Origin: Megasphaera_A sueciensis
Lineage (GTDB): Bacteria; Bacillota; Negativicutes; Veillonellales; Megasphaeraceae
Length of the DNA stretch: 64,000 nt
Direction of reading: 5' to 3'
Assembly: GCF_050219315.1 (NCBI RefSeq)
Contig: NZ_CP116939.1
Coordinates: 1,984,001-2,048,000, forward strand
Shown here: positions 41,745 to 50,386 of the stretch, in pieces
Numbering within the stretch: the first letter of the stretch is position 1
Layout of the letters: each line of letters begins with the position of its first letter
Notes under the pieces: model-generated
Seen by the model: only the letters and a program-made list of their open reading frames with translations
Told to the model about the DNA's origin: nothing
The model's database searches: none
Program-made: the position numbers and the translations under genes

Positions 41745-44312
41745 CTATTGTACTAATTCATACCCTGCATCTGTAATACTTTTTTCAAATTCTGCAGTAG
41801 TTATTTCACGGGTACTTACAACCTCGGCTTTATTTCTTTCTAAATCAACGGTTACGGTTACAACTCCGTCGATTGCTTGCAATGCTTCTTGCACATGTTT
41901 TTGACAATGAGTACACATCATACCTTTAATTTTTAAGGTTGTTTTCATCATAGAATCCTCTTCTTTCTTTTGAATTTGGAAGAATGTTTCACGTGAAACA
42001 TTCTGATTTATATGATCCGTTTTAAAAAAACGTAATCGTAACGCGTTAAGGACAACACATACACTGCTCATGCTCATTGCAGCGGCTCCAATCATGGGGC
42101 TTAATTTAATCCCAAACGTAGGATACAATAATCCGGCAGCTAGAGGGATACCGATAATATTATAAAAAAAAGCCCAAAATAAATTTTCTTTTATGTTTTT
42201 AATAACTGCTTTACTTAAACGTACAGTTGTAACAGCATCAAGCAAATCATTTCTCATAAGGACGGCATCAGCACTGTCAATAGCGATATCGGTGCCGGCT
42301 CCAATCGCAATTCCTAAATTAGCTCTTGCTAAAGCAGGAGCATCATTAATACCATCGCCAATCATTGCAACTTTATGACCTTGACTTTGTAAAATAGCAA
42401 TTTGTTTTTCCTTATCTTGTGGTAAAACTTCGGCAATAACTTGTGGTATTTGAAGACGTTTGCGTAGCGCTTCCGCAGTACGTTTATTATCACCGGTAAG
42501 CATAACAACAGATATATTCATTTTTTTAAATAAAGAAATAGCACGAGCGCTTGTTGGTTTTTCAATATCGGCTACAGCTAAAATACCAATAATATTTTTT
42601 TCACAAGCAAATAATAGTGGTGTTTTCCCTTCATCCGCCAACTGGTTTAGTTTAGAAGAAACAAAAGAACTATTTATGCCCTGTTTTTCCATAAAAGAGG
42701 TATTACCGGCATAATATATGTTGTTGTTATAAATTCCCTGTACTCCTTGCCCAAATGAAGCTTTAAAATTATCAAATATGTAAGGTATAATATTTTGCGA
42801 ATCGGTATATTTTATAATTGCTTCTGCTAAGGGATGCTCACTGTTTTTTTCTAGTCCAGCGGCAATTGCTAATAATGTTTTAGAATCCATGTTAATCGGC
42901 AGACAATTTGTTACTACTGGATGTCCTTCTGTTATAGTTCCGGTTTTGTCAATAACAACAGTGTCAATTGTATGGGCTGTTTCTAGTGCTTCACCGGATT
43001 TAATTAATATTCCATTTTCTGCCCCTTTTCCGGTTCCTACCATAATTGCTACCGGAGTAGCTAATCCTAATGCACAAGGACAAGAAATTACTAAAATTGC
43101 AATACCAATAGAAAACGCAAATTCGATAGAACTGCCCATGAAAAGCCAAATACAAGTAACGATTATTGCTATTGTTATTACTACGGGAACAAAAATACCG
43201 GATATTTTGTCAGCTAGTTTAGCAATGGGAGCTTTACTGCTGCTAGCTTCATCAACTAATTGGATGATTTGATTAATGGTTGTGTCAGCGCCTACTTTTT
43301 GAGCAATAAAATGAATAGAGCCATTTTTATTTAATGTAGCAGATATAACAGTATCACCTATTTGCTTTTCGACAGGAATGCTTTCACCGGTAATCGCCGA
43401 TTCGTCAATACTCGTATTGCCGGTGGAAATGATTCCGTCGACAGGGATAGATTCTCCCGGACGGACGATGACTTCATCTCCTACTTTCAATGAGTCTATC
43501 GGAATGATAATTTCTTGATTGTTTTTTAATATTGTTGCTTGTTTTGGTACTATATTGATCAGTTTTTCAATGGCTTCACTAGTTTTTCCTTTTGATTTAC
43601 TTTCTAAAAACTTTCCTAACGTAATGAGTGTGATAATCATGCCGGCTGATTCAAAATATAAATTGGAACTATAATTTATTACTAAATTCCAATTTTCATG
43701 ACCTAATCCCCAACCTATACGAAATATAGAAAAAATTCCAAATACTACAGAGGCACCAGCACCAATGGCAACAAGACTATCCATATTTGGAAATCCTTGG
43801 AAAAGGTTTCGAAAGCCATTTTGAAAGTATTTCCGATTGAGATATAAAATAGGTAAAACTAGTAAAAATTGTGCAAAAGAAAAAGTCAAAGCATTTTCTG
43901 GTCCATGAAAAATACCGGCAATCCAGGTAGGAACAGGTAAGCCAAACCACTCAAAAAACATATGATGCATAGCAATATACATAATAGGTATTAAAAAGAT
44001 AAGAGAAGTAATTAAGCGATATTTTATCTGTTGAGTTTCATTTTTTGTGCTAACAGCAGTAGCCGAAGATTCTTGCTTTTCTACAGATGCTTTTTTTGCG
44101 TTTGCAATAGAAGCCCCGTATCCAGTATGAATGACTGTTTGTATTATCTTGTCACTAGTCAAAAGTGTTTCGTCATAATCAACTTGCATACTGTTTGTCA
44201 ATAAATTAACATTAATTTTTTTAATTCCCTCTAATTTAGCAACTGATTTTTCAATTCGAGCCGAACAAGCAGAACAACTCATTCCTGAAATATTATATTT
44301 TTCATGTCTCAT
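41745..44312 (-). CDS. copA: Copper-transporting P1B-type ATPase with fused C-terminal CopZ-like domain
   Basis: An 855-aa copper exporter of the inner membrane. N-terminal metal domain GMSCSACSARIEKS (about 8-20), eight hydrophobic segments, the transmembrane CPC motif in VISCPCALGLATP (about 410), the phosphorylation site VIDKTGTITEGHP (about 452), EHPLAEAI and GDGINDAPALARA (about 652). Residues 788-855 form a second HMA domain (GMMCTHCQKHVQEAL) after a linker of about 20 residues. The fusion point has its own ATG (41951) behind AGAGG, so a separate 68-aa CopZ-type chaperone could also be made. The linker codons NVSRET are the reading of a parS site. csoR lies 12 bp upstream. Confidence 0.93.
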   Translation of the reverse strand: MRHEKYNISGMSCSACSARIEKSVAKLEGIKKINVNLLTNSMQVDYDETLLTSDKIIQTVIHTGYGASIANAKKASVEKQESSATAVSTKNETQQIKYRLITSLIFLIPIMYIAMHHMFFEWFGLPVPTWIAGIFHGPENALTFSFAQFLLVLPILYLNRKYFQNGFRNLFQGFPNMDSLVAIGAGASVVFGIFSIFRIGWGLGHENWNLVINYSSNLYFESAGMIITLITLGKFLESKSKGKTSEAIEKLINIVPKQATILKNNQEIIIPIDSLKVGDEVIVRPGESIPVDGIISTGNTSIDESAITGESIPVEKQIGDTVISATLNKNGSIHFIAQKVGADTTINQIIQLVDEASSSKAPIAKLADKISGIFVPVVITIAIIVTCIWLFMGSSIEFAFSIGIAILVISCPCALGLATPVAIMVGTGKGAENGILIKSGEALETAHTIDTVVIDKTGTITEGHPVVTNCLPINMDSKTLLAIAAGLEKNSEHPLAEAIIKYTDSQNIIPYIFDNFKASFGQGVQGIYNNNIYYAGNTSFMEKQGINSSFVSSKLNQLADEGKTPLLFACEKNIIGILAVADIEKPTSARAISLFKKMNISVVMLTGDNKRTAEALRKRLQIPQVIAEVLPQDKEKQIAILQSQGHKVAMIGDGINDAPALARANLGIAIGAGTDIAIDSADAVLMRNDLLDAVTTVRLSKAVIKNIKENLFWAFFYNIIGIPLAAGLLYPTFGIKLSPMIGAAAMSMSSVCVVLNALRLRFFKTDHINQNVSRETFFQIQKKEEDSMMKTTLKIKGMMCTHCQKHVQEALQAIDGVVTVTVDLERNKAEVVSTREITTAEFEKSITDAGYELVQ
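41985..42000. other. parS: parS centromere site 2, inside copA
   Basis: TGTTTCACGTGAAACA, a perfect 16-bp parS consensus. It is read through in frame by copA in the linker between the ATPase and the C-terminal HMA domain. It is 419 bp from site 1. The cognate parA-parB genes are at 62653-64000. Confidence 0.95.
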
Positions 44313-44324
44313 ACATATCCCTTC

Positions 44325-44645
44325 TTATTTCATTAATTTTTGTAATGTACAAACTAGTTCATCAACTACTTCATCGTTGCCTTTTCGAATATCATGGACA
44401 ACACAACTTTTGATATGTTGTGCAAGTAATTCTTTGTTAAATGAATTTAAAGCAGATTGAACCGCACTGGTTTGTGTTAAAATATCAACACAATATCGAT
44501 CATCTTCAACCATATTTTTAATTCCCCGAATTTGTCCTTCAATTCTATTTAAGCGACTGATAAGATTTTTATATTCTTTGCCATTTTTGTCGCGATGTTT
44601 TGTTTTTATATTTGAACAACATCCAACATAATTATTATTATCCAT
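44325..44645 (-). CDS. csoR: CsoR-type copper-sensing repressor
   Basis: A 106-aa DUF156-family repressor. The copper ligands Cys-His-Cys are visible in RYCVDILTQ and LLAQHIKSCVVHDI, and RLNRIEGQIRGIKNMVEDDR is the family core. Extra N-terminal cysteines (VGCCSN) are unusual. It precedes copA on the same strand, and its own promoter holds a dyad with ATACCC/GGGTAT half-sites, so copper should release CsoR and switch on csoR-copA. A nickel or sulfur-sensing relative (RcnR/CstR) is less likely given the CHC pattern and copA linkage. Confidence 0.92.
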   Translation of the reverse strand: MDNNNYVGCCSNIKTKHRDKNGKEYKNLISRLNRIEGQIRGIKNMVEDDRYCVDILTQTSAVQSALNSFNKELLAQHIKSCVVHDIRKGNDEVVDELVCTLQKLMK

Positions 44646-44665
44646 ATATAACTCCTTAGTTAGTA

Positions 44666-44728
44666 TTTCTTGACATATATACCCCGTATAGGTATATTAT
44701 ACCCGCATGGGGTATATATGTCAAGAAA
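44666..44728 (-). promoter_or_regulatory. csoR-copA promoter with embedded CsoR operator
   Basis: On the minus strand TTGACA (44719-44724), exactly 17 bp, TATAAT (44696-44701), both consensus. The spacer contains ACCCCATGCGGGT, a CsoR-type dyad. A perfect 20-bp inverted repeat (44666-44685 with 44709-44728) frames the promoter, and its inner part repeats the CCCC/GGGG half-sites. Repressor binding would block polymerase directly. Confidence 0.85.
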
Positions 44729-44907
44729 CAAAAAAATAGATGTGCTTAAATTTGTGTGTATTTTTGATTTTAAGCGCATTTGTCCGTTCTTTATATAAAA
44801 CTATTAAAAATAAATAAAACGAGCTTACATAGCGGATGAAGAACGTATAAATAATATTTTTATAAGAATTAATATTCACATAAATAATATATATTTTTAT
44901 AATAAAA

Positions 44908-44941
44908 AAAACATTGTGATAATGTACCGTCACAATGTTTT
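44908..44941 (-). terminator. Terminator after the GGDEF-EAL gene
   Basis: Twelve-bp stem (44908-44919 with 44930-44941) around TAATGTACCG; read on the minus strand it ends in T. The gap 44729-44907 holds nothing I recognise. Confidence 0.8.
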
Positions 44942-44965
44942 TTAAATAAAATACAGTATATTTTC

Positions 44966-47515
44966 CTATTTAATTTTTTCTAATTTATTATTATAATATT
45001 TAATTGATTCAAAAACATTTTTTACACGCTGTTGTAAAATAGCAGGAACGAATGGTTTTACAATATAATCTTTTATACCCATGTCCAACAGACGATTTTG
45101 CTGTTGTGGGGAATCATCAGCCGTAATGACAATAACTGGAATTCCGGCAATTTCGGGAATTGTAAATTTTCTTTCCAGAAAAGTGATGCCATCCATTTCT
45201 GGCATCACTAAATCCAGCATAATTAAATCTATAGAACTATTATATTTTTTTAGTGTACATAAAGCGTTTTTGGCATCAGTTGCTTGAATAACGTGAAAAT
45301 CAGATTTAAAAATGTTAGTTAAAATTGTGCGATTTACTTCTGCATCATCAATAATTAAAATCGTTTGTGGCGTATTTTCTTTTGAGGCAAGAGCTGTACG
45401 ATATTTTAATACTTCCATTTCCATAATTTTTTGTGAGGTAACATCACAAAGATTTACAAGTATGATATCTTTGTTTGCCATTTTTCTGATATATTTTAGT
45501 TTCATATTGATCCATTTAGATTTTCCGTTTTTTGATTTTCGGAAAAATTCGCATTCAGCTTTTTGATGATTGGATGCTACTTTATGAAACGCACTCCAAA
45601 TGTTTTCATAATCGGAATCACTGATAACATCTACAAAAATATGACGAATAGTAGCGGCTTCCTGATACCCGAACATTGCATGGTAGGTATCATTTCCGCG
45701 CAGAACTTCAATATTAGTACCATCAAACTCGTATAAAGCCATGGCTTGAAGAATGTTGGAAAACAAAGATTCTAATTGAGAGGTTGTATTCCAAACATCA
45801 TCGGCACTAATGGTCGGACTTGTGTCAGGCGTTGGTGAAATAAATGTACTTTTTTTAGCAATTAGCTTTTCAAAGTCTTCGATAGAAATTGGTTTGGAAA
45901 AGTAATAGCCTTGGACGTACTCACAGCCAATATTGCGAAGAAAATTTACTTGTTCTGCCGTTTCTACACCTTCTACAATAACAAGTAAATCAAGCCATTT
46001 AGCCATTCGGACGATAGAACTTAAAATATTTTCTCCACGTCCGGGTATTTCACAATCGGAAAGAAAACGCATATCTATTTTTAATATGTCTACGATAATA
46101 TCTTTTAACATATTTAGTGAAGAATATCCAGTACCAAAGTCATCCATCAATATAGTAAATCCTTTTTCCCGAAGTGAAGCCATTCGTTTTTTTATTAATT
46201 GAGGATTACTTGTGTAAGCACTTTCGGTCAGTTCTAATTGCAGCAATTTGGGTGACAAATTATATTTATTTACAAGAACGCAAATAGTATCGACAAGTTT
46301 TGGATTAAATAAGTCTACACGTGAGATATTGACAGAAATTGGATAAATAGGACGCCCCTCATCGAGCCAGCGGCGTAATAGCTTACAAACTTGATTCCAT
46401 ATGTAAAAATCCAAATTTACAATAAAACCATTATGTTCAAATATAGGGATAAAAACATTGGGAGAAATAAGGCCTTGTTCTGGATTATTCCACCGTACTA
46501 GTGCCTCAGCTCCATCAATGGTATTTGTTCGTAAATCATATTTTGGCTGCAGATAAATAATAAATTGGTCATTTGCCAGTGCATTTTTCATATTATTTAC
46601 GACATATTGTTCTTCAATTGATTTATCATTCATAGAGTTTTCATAAAAACAAAAATGTTGTAAATAATTTATACTGCAGTTTTTACTTGCAAGAACTGCT
46701 TGATCAAAAAGAATATTAATATCTGTTTTGTTGTCTTTAACGAGTGTGATGCCAATTCGTGGTTGAATAGCAAATGGAAGCGGATAAGCCTCTAAATTAT
46801 TGTATAGGGTATTGCTTAAATCTATAAGTTGATCACGGGTATTAAAAGACACGCAGAAAGAAAAAATATCTCCGGACATATGACCATAGGAAAAATGCGG
46901 AAATATCATTTGATACTGTTGTAAATGTGCAGCAATATATTTAATAACTTTATCACCTTCATGTCTACCAAAAAAAGCGTTTATCAAGCGAAAACGCTGG
47001 ATGTCAAAATAAAAAATGGCAAAATTTTTACTGGGGTGTTCATTTAATAATTTTCGAGTTATTGCAAAAAAGTAACTCTTATTATAAATACCTGATACAG
47101 GATCATGATTAGATAAATATAACAGTTTGTCAGCCAGTGTGAAACGGCTATGCTGTATTGCATTTTTAGCACGAAGTTGAAACGCACAATTCTTTATAGG
47201 CTTAGTAATGAAATCCCATACGTTGTAATTTAAATACAATTCTTCTTCTTGCCCATTACTGGTTGTAATGATTAGTGGAATGGACGTATATTCTATTGCG
47301 CTATTATACAAGGTAAGAAATGATGTAAGATTCTCAATGGATTTATCAGTATCTATAATAATTAATATAATTTGTGTGACATTATGCTTGAGAAATTCTG
47401 GAGCTTGAGAGATACATACTAAGTATGGAGTGAATCCATCCTTAATGATATTTTCTAATATAATTGATTTTATAGAGGTGTCTGTTATTAGCATGACGAT
47501 ATCTTTTTTTTTCAT
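44966..47515 (-). CDS. Degenerate-GGDEF/EAL/receiver protein, probable c-di-GMP phosphodiesterase
   Basis: An 849-aa signalling protein without membrane helices. Order: an N-terminal receiver-like domain (1-120), GGDEF (about 130-285), EAL (about 300-545), PAS (about 590-700) and a C-terminal receiver (about 725-845: ILIIDDAEVNRTIL, phospho-acceptor in IMLDLVMPEMDG, lysine in YIVKPF). The GGDEF site reads SGDIF, so cyclase activity is unlikely. The EAL side is intact: EALVRW, SVNISR, ELTES, MDDFGTGYSS, EGVET and QGYYFSKP. So it should degrade c-di-GMP under phosphorelay control. ATG at 47515 follows GGAG. No histidine kinase or cyclase is nearby. Confidence 0.88.
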   Translation of the reverse strand: MKKKDIVMLITDTSIKSIILENIIKDGFTPYLVCISQAPEFLKHNVTQIILIIIDTDKSIENLTSFLTLYNSAIEYTSIPLIITTSNGQEEELYLNYNVWDFITKPIKNCAFQLRAKNAIQHSRFTLADKLLYLSNHDPVSGIYNKSYFFAITRKLLNEHPSKNFAIFYFDIQRFRLINAFFGRHEGDKVIKYIAAHLQQYQMIFPHFSYGHMSGDIFSFCVSFNTRDQLIDLSNTLYNNLEAYPLPFAIQPRIGITLVKDNKTDINILFDQAVLASKNCSINYLQHFCFYENSMNDKSIEEQYVVNNMKNALANDQFIIYLQPKYDLRTNTIDGAEALVRWNNPEQGLISPNVFIPIFEHNGFIVNLDFYIWNQVCKLLRRWLDEGRPIYPISVNISRVDLFNPKLVDTICVLVNKYNLSPKLLQLELTESAYTSNPQLIKKRMASLREKGFTILMDDFGTGYSSLNMLKDIIVDILKIDMRFLSDCEIPGRGENILSSIVRMAKWLDLLVIVEGVETAEQVNFLRNIGCEYVQGYYFSKPISIEDFEKLIAKKSTFISPTPDTSPTISADDVWNTTSQLESLFSNILQAMALYEFDGTNIEVLRGNDTYHAMFGYQEAATIRHIFVDVISDSDYENIWSAFHKVASNHQKAECEFFRKSKNGKSKWINMKLKYIRKMANKDIILVNLCDVTSQKIMEMEVLKYRTALASKENTPQTILIIDDAEVNRTILTNIFKSDFHVIQATDAKNALCTLKKYNSSIDLIMLDLVMPEMDGITFLERKFTIPEIAGIPVIVITADDSPQQQNRLLDMGIKDYIVKPFVPAILQQRVKNVFESIKYYNNKLEKIK

Positions 47516-47601
47516 ATAGTACTCCATTTTTAACGCAAAAAAATTACTGATAAAGTATATTTCTAATTATAATTTTTTTAAAAAGAATATGCAACTTGTA
47601 A

Positions 47602-49190
47602 GTGATGAACGTATGTGTCAAGAAATTCTCGGTAAATGTATTGACCCAGATAATAGCTAGCCTCATCGACTTCGCTTTTTTACAAAAATGCAGGCGTTGA
47701 GAAGCTTTTAGCTAACTTCCCTATGGCACTGCTGGCCGGGCCAGTATTGCGAATGCACCCGTGATGAACCCCTACATGCGTTTGAAAGGGAATCTTCCGC
47801 ATGACCCGTCTCATCGTCCCTCGGAAGGTCCGACTTACTGGAGCGGTAAAACCGCTGGCCCATCCCACAAACGCCTGATCTAATTCCTTGTTTCGTATGG
47901 CCGTAATCACTTTCACCATCGCAGTGCCTCCCGTCCGACTCCCATGACGCCCTTGTTTCTTCATTCGGTAACTATATATCCGGTGATTACTCTCACAGGT
48001 ACCGATTCCACTTGCAGACACAGGGATCTTTCGTAATTTCAGCGGTGCTAACGAAATCCAGTTCCGTGCCACATACTGCCGTAGTTTCTGTACATGCACG
48101 ATCTCCTCCGGGGTTTCCGCTTGGGATTCCGCCGTATCCAGCAATACCTGCAGCGGTTCCCATTGGTATTCTCGCAGTGTTTGGCGTATCTCGTCCTGCA
48201 AGGCTGGTTCTGTGAAATACAACCGTTCTTTCAGTTTGCGGTTCACATGATACCGATCCAACACATGTTCATGCTGTTGACATCCGATGACCAGGCTCCC
48301 AAATACGTCTTTTCCATACCCCCTGCCGCCATCACTGTTACTCACCACTACCACGTGCGCCAAATCGTACTTGTGCTGCAGATAGGCCGTCACTTGTGCT
48401 ACCAGTTTACGATGATCCATCGATGCAAAGTAATGGGGATGTACCAACGTCGTACGCGTACCACATCGGGTAATTCCTTCACTAATCTGTATCCGATGTA
48501 TCTCCTGCTGCTTGGCTCCTTGTCCTTTTATAAGCAGTCCGTCTCCTTCTATACAAAGCACCGTTAGTTGTGATGGCGCTGTCTCGCCGACAAGTACCTT
48601 GTGTTGTTGGCTCTGTTCCCAATCGGCATACCCTCGGCCAACTTGTTTTATGATGTTTCCCACCGTCTGATGACTGATACTCGTTAAGGTCAGACGATTG
48701 ATCACATCCGCCGTAGTGCGATACACACTGCCCGTGGCTACTTCCGCAACCCGTTTCCTGAATAAGGCTGTATACCGCTGATACTTTTTCAGCCCTAATT
48801 GGGTATCTAACGGATAAAATCCCTTCGCGCGCGGCCCCTCTTTCCGTATGCGCCGGCGCAGATAGGTTACCGTACCGAATAGTCCTTGTATCGTACGGCG
48901 ATCCCGACGTTCTATCTGATACCCTTGTTTCTTGTACTGTTCCACCAATTCTGTATCCATGGTTTCTAACGCACAAGCCAATGCCTCGGTGAAAAGGCGA
49001 ATAAACAACTGCAATAATTTTGTTTCTCGTACGATAGCGGTATCGGATTCCTTTATTATTTTGATAATTTCTGTTACAATATATTCCATGAGAAGACCTT
49101 TAGTTGTGATATATTTTGCTGGCGAGGCAATATATCTATTATCTAGGTCTTCTCTTTTTTTTGCAATATCTTACCGAGAACTATTTTACT
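47602..49190 (-). mobile_element. ISLre2-family insertion sequence
   Basis: About 1.59 kb with one transposase gene on the minus strand. Its ends are related as an imperfect inverted repeat: the left end carries TTCTCGGTAAATGTATTGAC then AGATAATAG, and the reverse complement of the right end carries TTCTCGGTAAGATATTG, an A-rich insert, then AGATAATAG. Both ends are matched by the miniature element that follows directly at 49196. The exact outer limits and target duplication could not be fixed. It is GC-richer than the flanks. Confidence 0.8.
47680..49089 (-). CDS. ISLre2-family (UPF0236) transposase
   Basis: A 469-aa protein that begins MEYIVTEIIKIIKESDTAIV. It shows the family blocks RRTIQGLFGTVTYLRRRI, VLCIEGDGLLIKGQG, VVVSNSDGGRGYGKDVFGSLVIGC, HVLDRYHVNRKLKERLYF and the C-terminal CESNHRIYSYRMKKQGRHGSRTGG. 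The aspartates and glutamate in those blocks are the likely catalytic acidic residues. Frame is intact. It probably moved in recently; base composition is higher in GC than the neighbours. The ribosome site is weak. Confidence 0.9.
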   Translation of the reverse strand: MEYIVTEIIKIIKESDTAIVRETKLLQLFIRLFTEALACALETMDTELVEQYKKQGYQIERRDRRTIQGLFGTVTYLRRRIRKEGPRAKGFYPLDTQLGLKKYQRYTALFRKRVAEVATGSVYRTTADVINRLTLTSISHQTVGNIIKQVGRGYADWEQSQQHKVLVGETAPSQLTVLCIEGDGLLIKGQGAKQQEIHRIQISEGITRCGTRTTLVHPHYFASMDHRKLVAQVTAYLQHKYDLAHVVVVSNSDGGRGYGKDVFGSLVIGCQQHEHVLDRYHVNRKLKERLYFTEPALQDEIRQTLREYQWEPLQVLLDTAESQAETPEEIVHVQKLRQYVARNWISLAPLKLRKIPVSASGIGTCESNHRIYSYRMKKQGRHGSRTGGTAMVKVITAIRNKELDQAFVGWASGFTAPVSRTFRGTMRRVMRKIPFQTHVGVHHGCIRNTGPASSAIGKLAKSFSTPAFL

Positions 49191-49195
49191 CTAAG

Positions 49196-49326
49196 GTGAT
49201 GAACGTATGTGTCAAGAAGTTCTCGATAAATGTATTGACCTAGATAATAGTCAGACTCATCGTAATATATCTATTATTTAGGGTTTCTCTTTTTTGGACA
49301 ATATCTTACCGAGAACTATTTTCACT
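49196..49326. repeat. 131-bp MITE derived from the ISLre2 element
   Basis: The first 66 bp (from GTGATGAACG) repeat the left end of the adjacent ISLre2 copy (47602-47667) with about seven mismatches. The next 60 bp (TAATATATCTATTATTTAGG onward, to 49326) repeat its right end (49130-49190). All internal sequence, including the transposase, is missing. The ends are close enough for mobilisation by the full element's transposase. Confidence 0.85.
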
Positions 49327-49361
49327 AAAGGAATCAATGCAGTAGTTACACTAATTTATAA

Positions 49362-49392
49362 TAAAAAAAGACTCTGTTTTTGGACAGAGTCT
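49362..49392 (-). terminator. Terminator after ompH
   Basis: Nine-bp stem AGACTCTGT/ACAGAGTCT (49369-49377 with 49384-49392); the minus-strand transcript then ends in seven T. Confidence 0.85.
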
Positions 49393-49406
49393 CAATAATA
49401 AAATTA

Positions 49407-49835
49407 TTACTGCAGTAATTTGCTTACTTCATTTGTTTCGTCTATGGCATTATCAGCACCAGCAATAATAGCTCCCTGTGCTACGATACAGTCTAGATTT
49501 TTGTCTACCCGGACTTGTTCTACTTTTGCAACAACGTCTTTTTCAATTGGCGTAATTAATGTGTTTTCCAGTGTGTTTAGGCGCTGTGCAAGTTGTTTCC
49601 CTAAATCTTGTTTTTCTTGATCCGTTTTTAATGAAGGTGCTTTTTTAGTAAATTCTTCATTAGCAGATTTGATGGCGGATTGCATTTGAGCACTTACCTT
49701 TGGAAAATCCTTATGGGCTTGTACTAATGCGTCAAAATTAACATATCCCACACCCGAAGCAAAAGCAGATGTTGTTGCAATAATGCTCATCATACCTGCT
49801 ATAGTCAAAGATGCTAATTGTTTTTTTAATTTCAT
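49407..49835 (-). CDS. OmpH/Skp-family periplasmic protein
   Basis: A 142-aa protein with a signal peptide (MKLKKQLASLTIAGMMSIIA then cleavage near AFA-SG). The mature part is helical and charged, with GYVNFDALVQAHKDFPKVSAQM at its start, the pattern of OmpH/Skp chaperones that hold unfolded outer-membrane proteins. This is strong evidence for a diderm cell in an otherwise Firmicute-like genome. The protein ends earlier than Proteobacterial Skp, like the short relatives of Negativicutes. It is a single-gene unit flanked by the MITE. Confidence 0.82.
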   Translation of the reverse strand: MKLKKQLASLTIAGMMSIIATTSAFASGVGYVNFDALVQAHKDFPKVSAQMQSAIKSANEEFTKKAPSLKTDQEKQDLGKQLAQRLNTLENTLITPIEKDVVAKVEQVRVDKNLDCIVAQGAIIAGADNAIDETNEVSKLLQ

Positions 49836-49954
49836 GCTATATTCCTCCTGAATTTATTTCAATAATTTTTATTGTTATTGTGACTATGATTATAACAAAC
49901 TTAATATAAAAAAACAACTAAACGAAGCCTATTTCCGACTATTTTTGTCTGTCT

Positions 49955-50386
49955 TTAAAGCGGTGTATTTTTTTTAGATGCTAATGTTTCCGTGTCGGTA
50001 TCATCTAACTCTTCATCTTTAATATACATGTATTTATCCTTTTTCATTTTATCAATGATTTCCGGTACCATGGCAATCAATTTTTCAAAAGCCGATGCTT
50101 GATAACCGCCTTTTTTGATGGAAAACATTTCCACACGGTCACCCTTGATGACCAAAATTGCTGTGGGTTCCAATTTTGCGCCACCGCCGCCGCCAGCACT
50201 GTTGCGGCCCGTTTCACACTTTCCGTTATACCCGCCGGAAGCAAAGCCTAAGGTCACGTCAACAAAAGGAACAAGAATTGCGTCGCCGATATGTACGGTT
50301 TCACCAACAACGGTTTCTACTTTGATCATACGTTGGAAGTTTTCAAAAATTGTTTCCAAATTATTTTTTATGTAGCTATTATCCAT
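49955..50386 (-). CDS. gerW: GerW/YtfJ-family protein
   Basis: A 143-aa protein with VVGETVHIGDAILVPFVDVTLGFASGG and the glycine run in NSAGGGGGAKLEPTAILVI, the YtfJ/GerW signature. In Bacillus it is a spore protein needed for germination, but it also occurs in non-sporulating relatives, where its role is unknown. It overlaps the DUF2953 gene by 8 bp, the same pairing as ytfI-ytfJ. No other sporulation gene is in the window. Confidence 0.88.
   Translation of the reverse strand: MDNSYIKNNLETIFENFQRMIKVETVVGETVHIGDAILVPFVDVTLGFASGGYNGKCETGRNSAGGGGGAKLEPTAILVIKGDRVEMFSIKKGGYQASAFEKLIAMVPEIIDKMKKDKYMYIKDEELDDTDTETLASKKNTPL

Noticed and set aside
44721..44933. A 70-codon minus-strand frame upstream of csoR
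   Set aside because: A/T-rich, overlaps the csoR promoter dyad and a terminator, no ribosome site and no recognisable motif.
48094..48567. A 157-codon plus-strand frame inside the ISLre2 transposase
   Set aside because: Antisense to an intact transposase with clear motifs.
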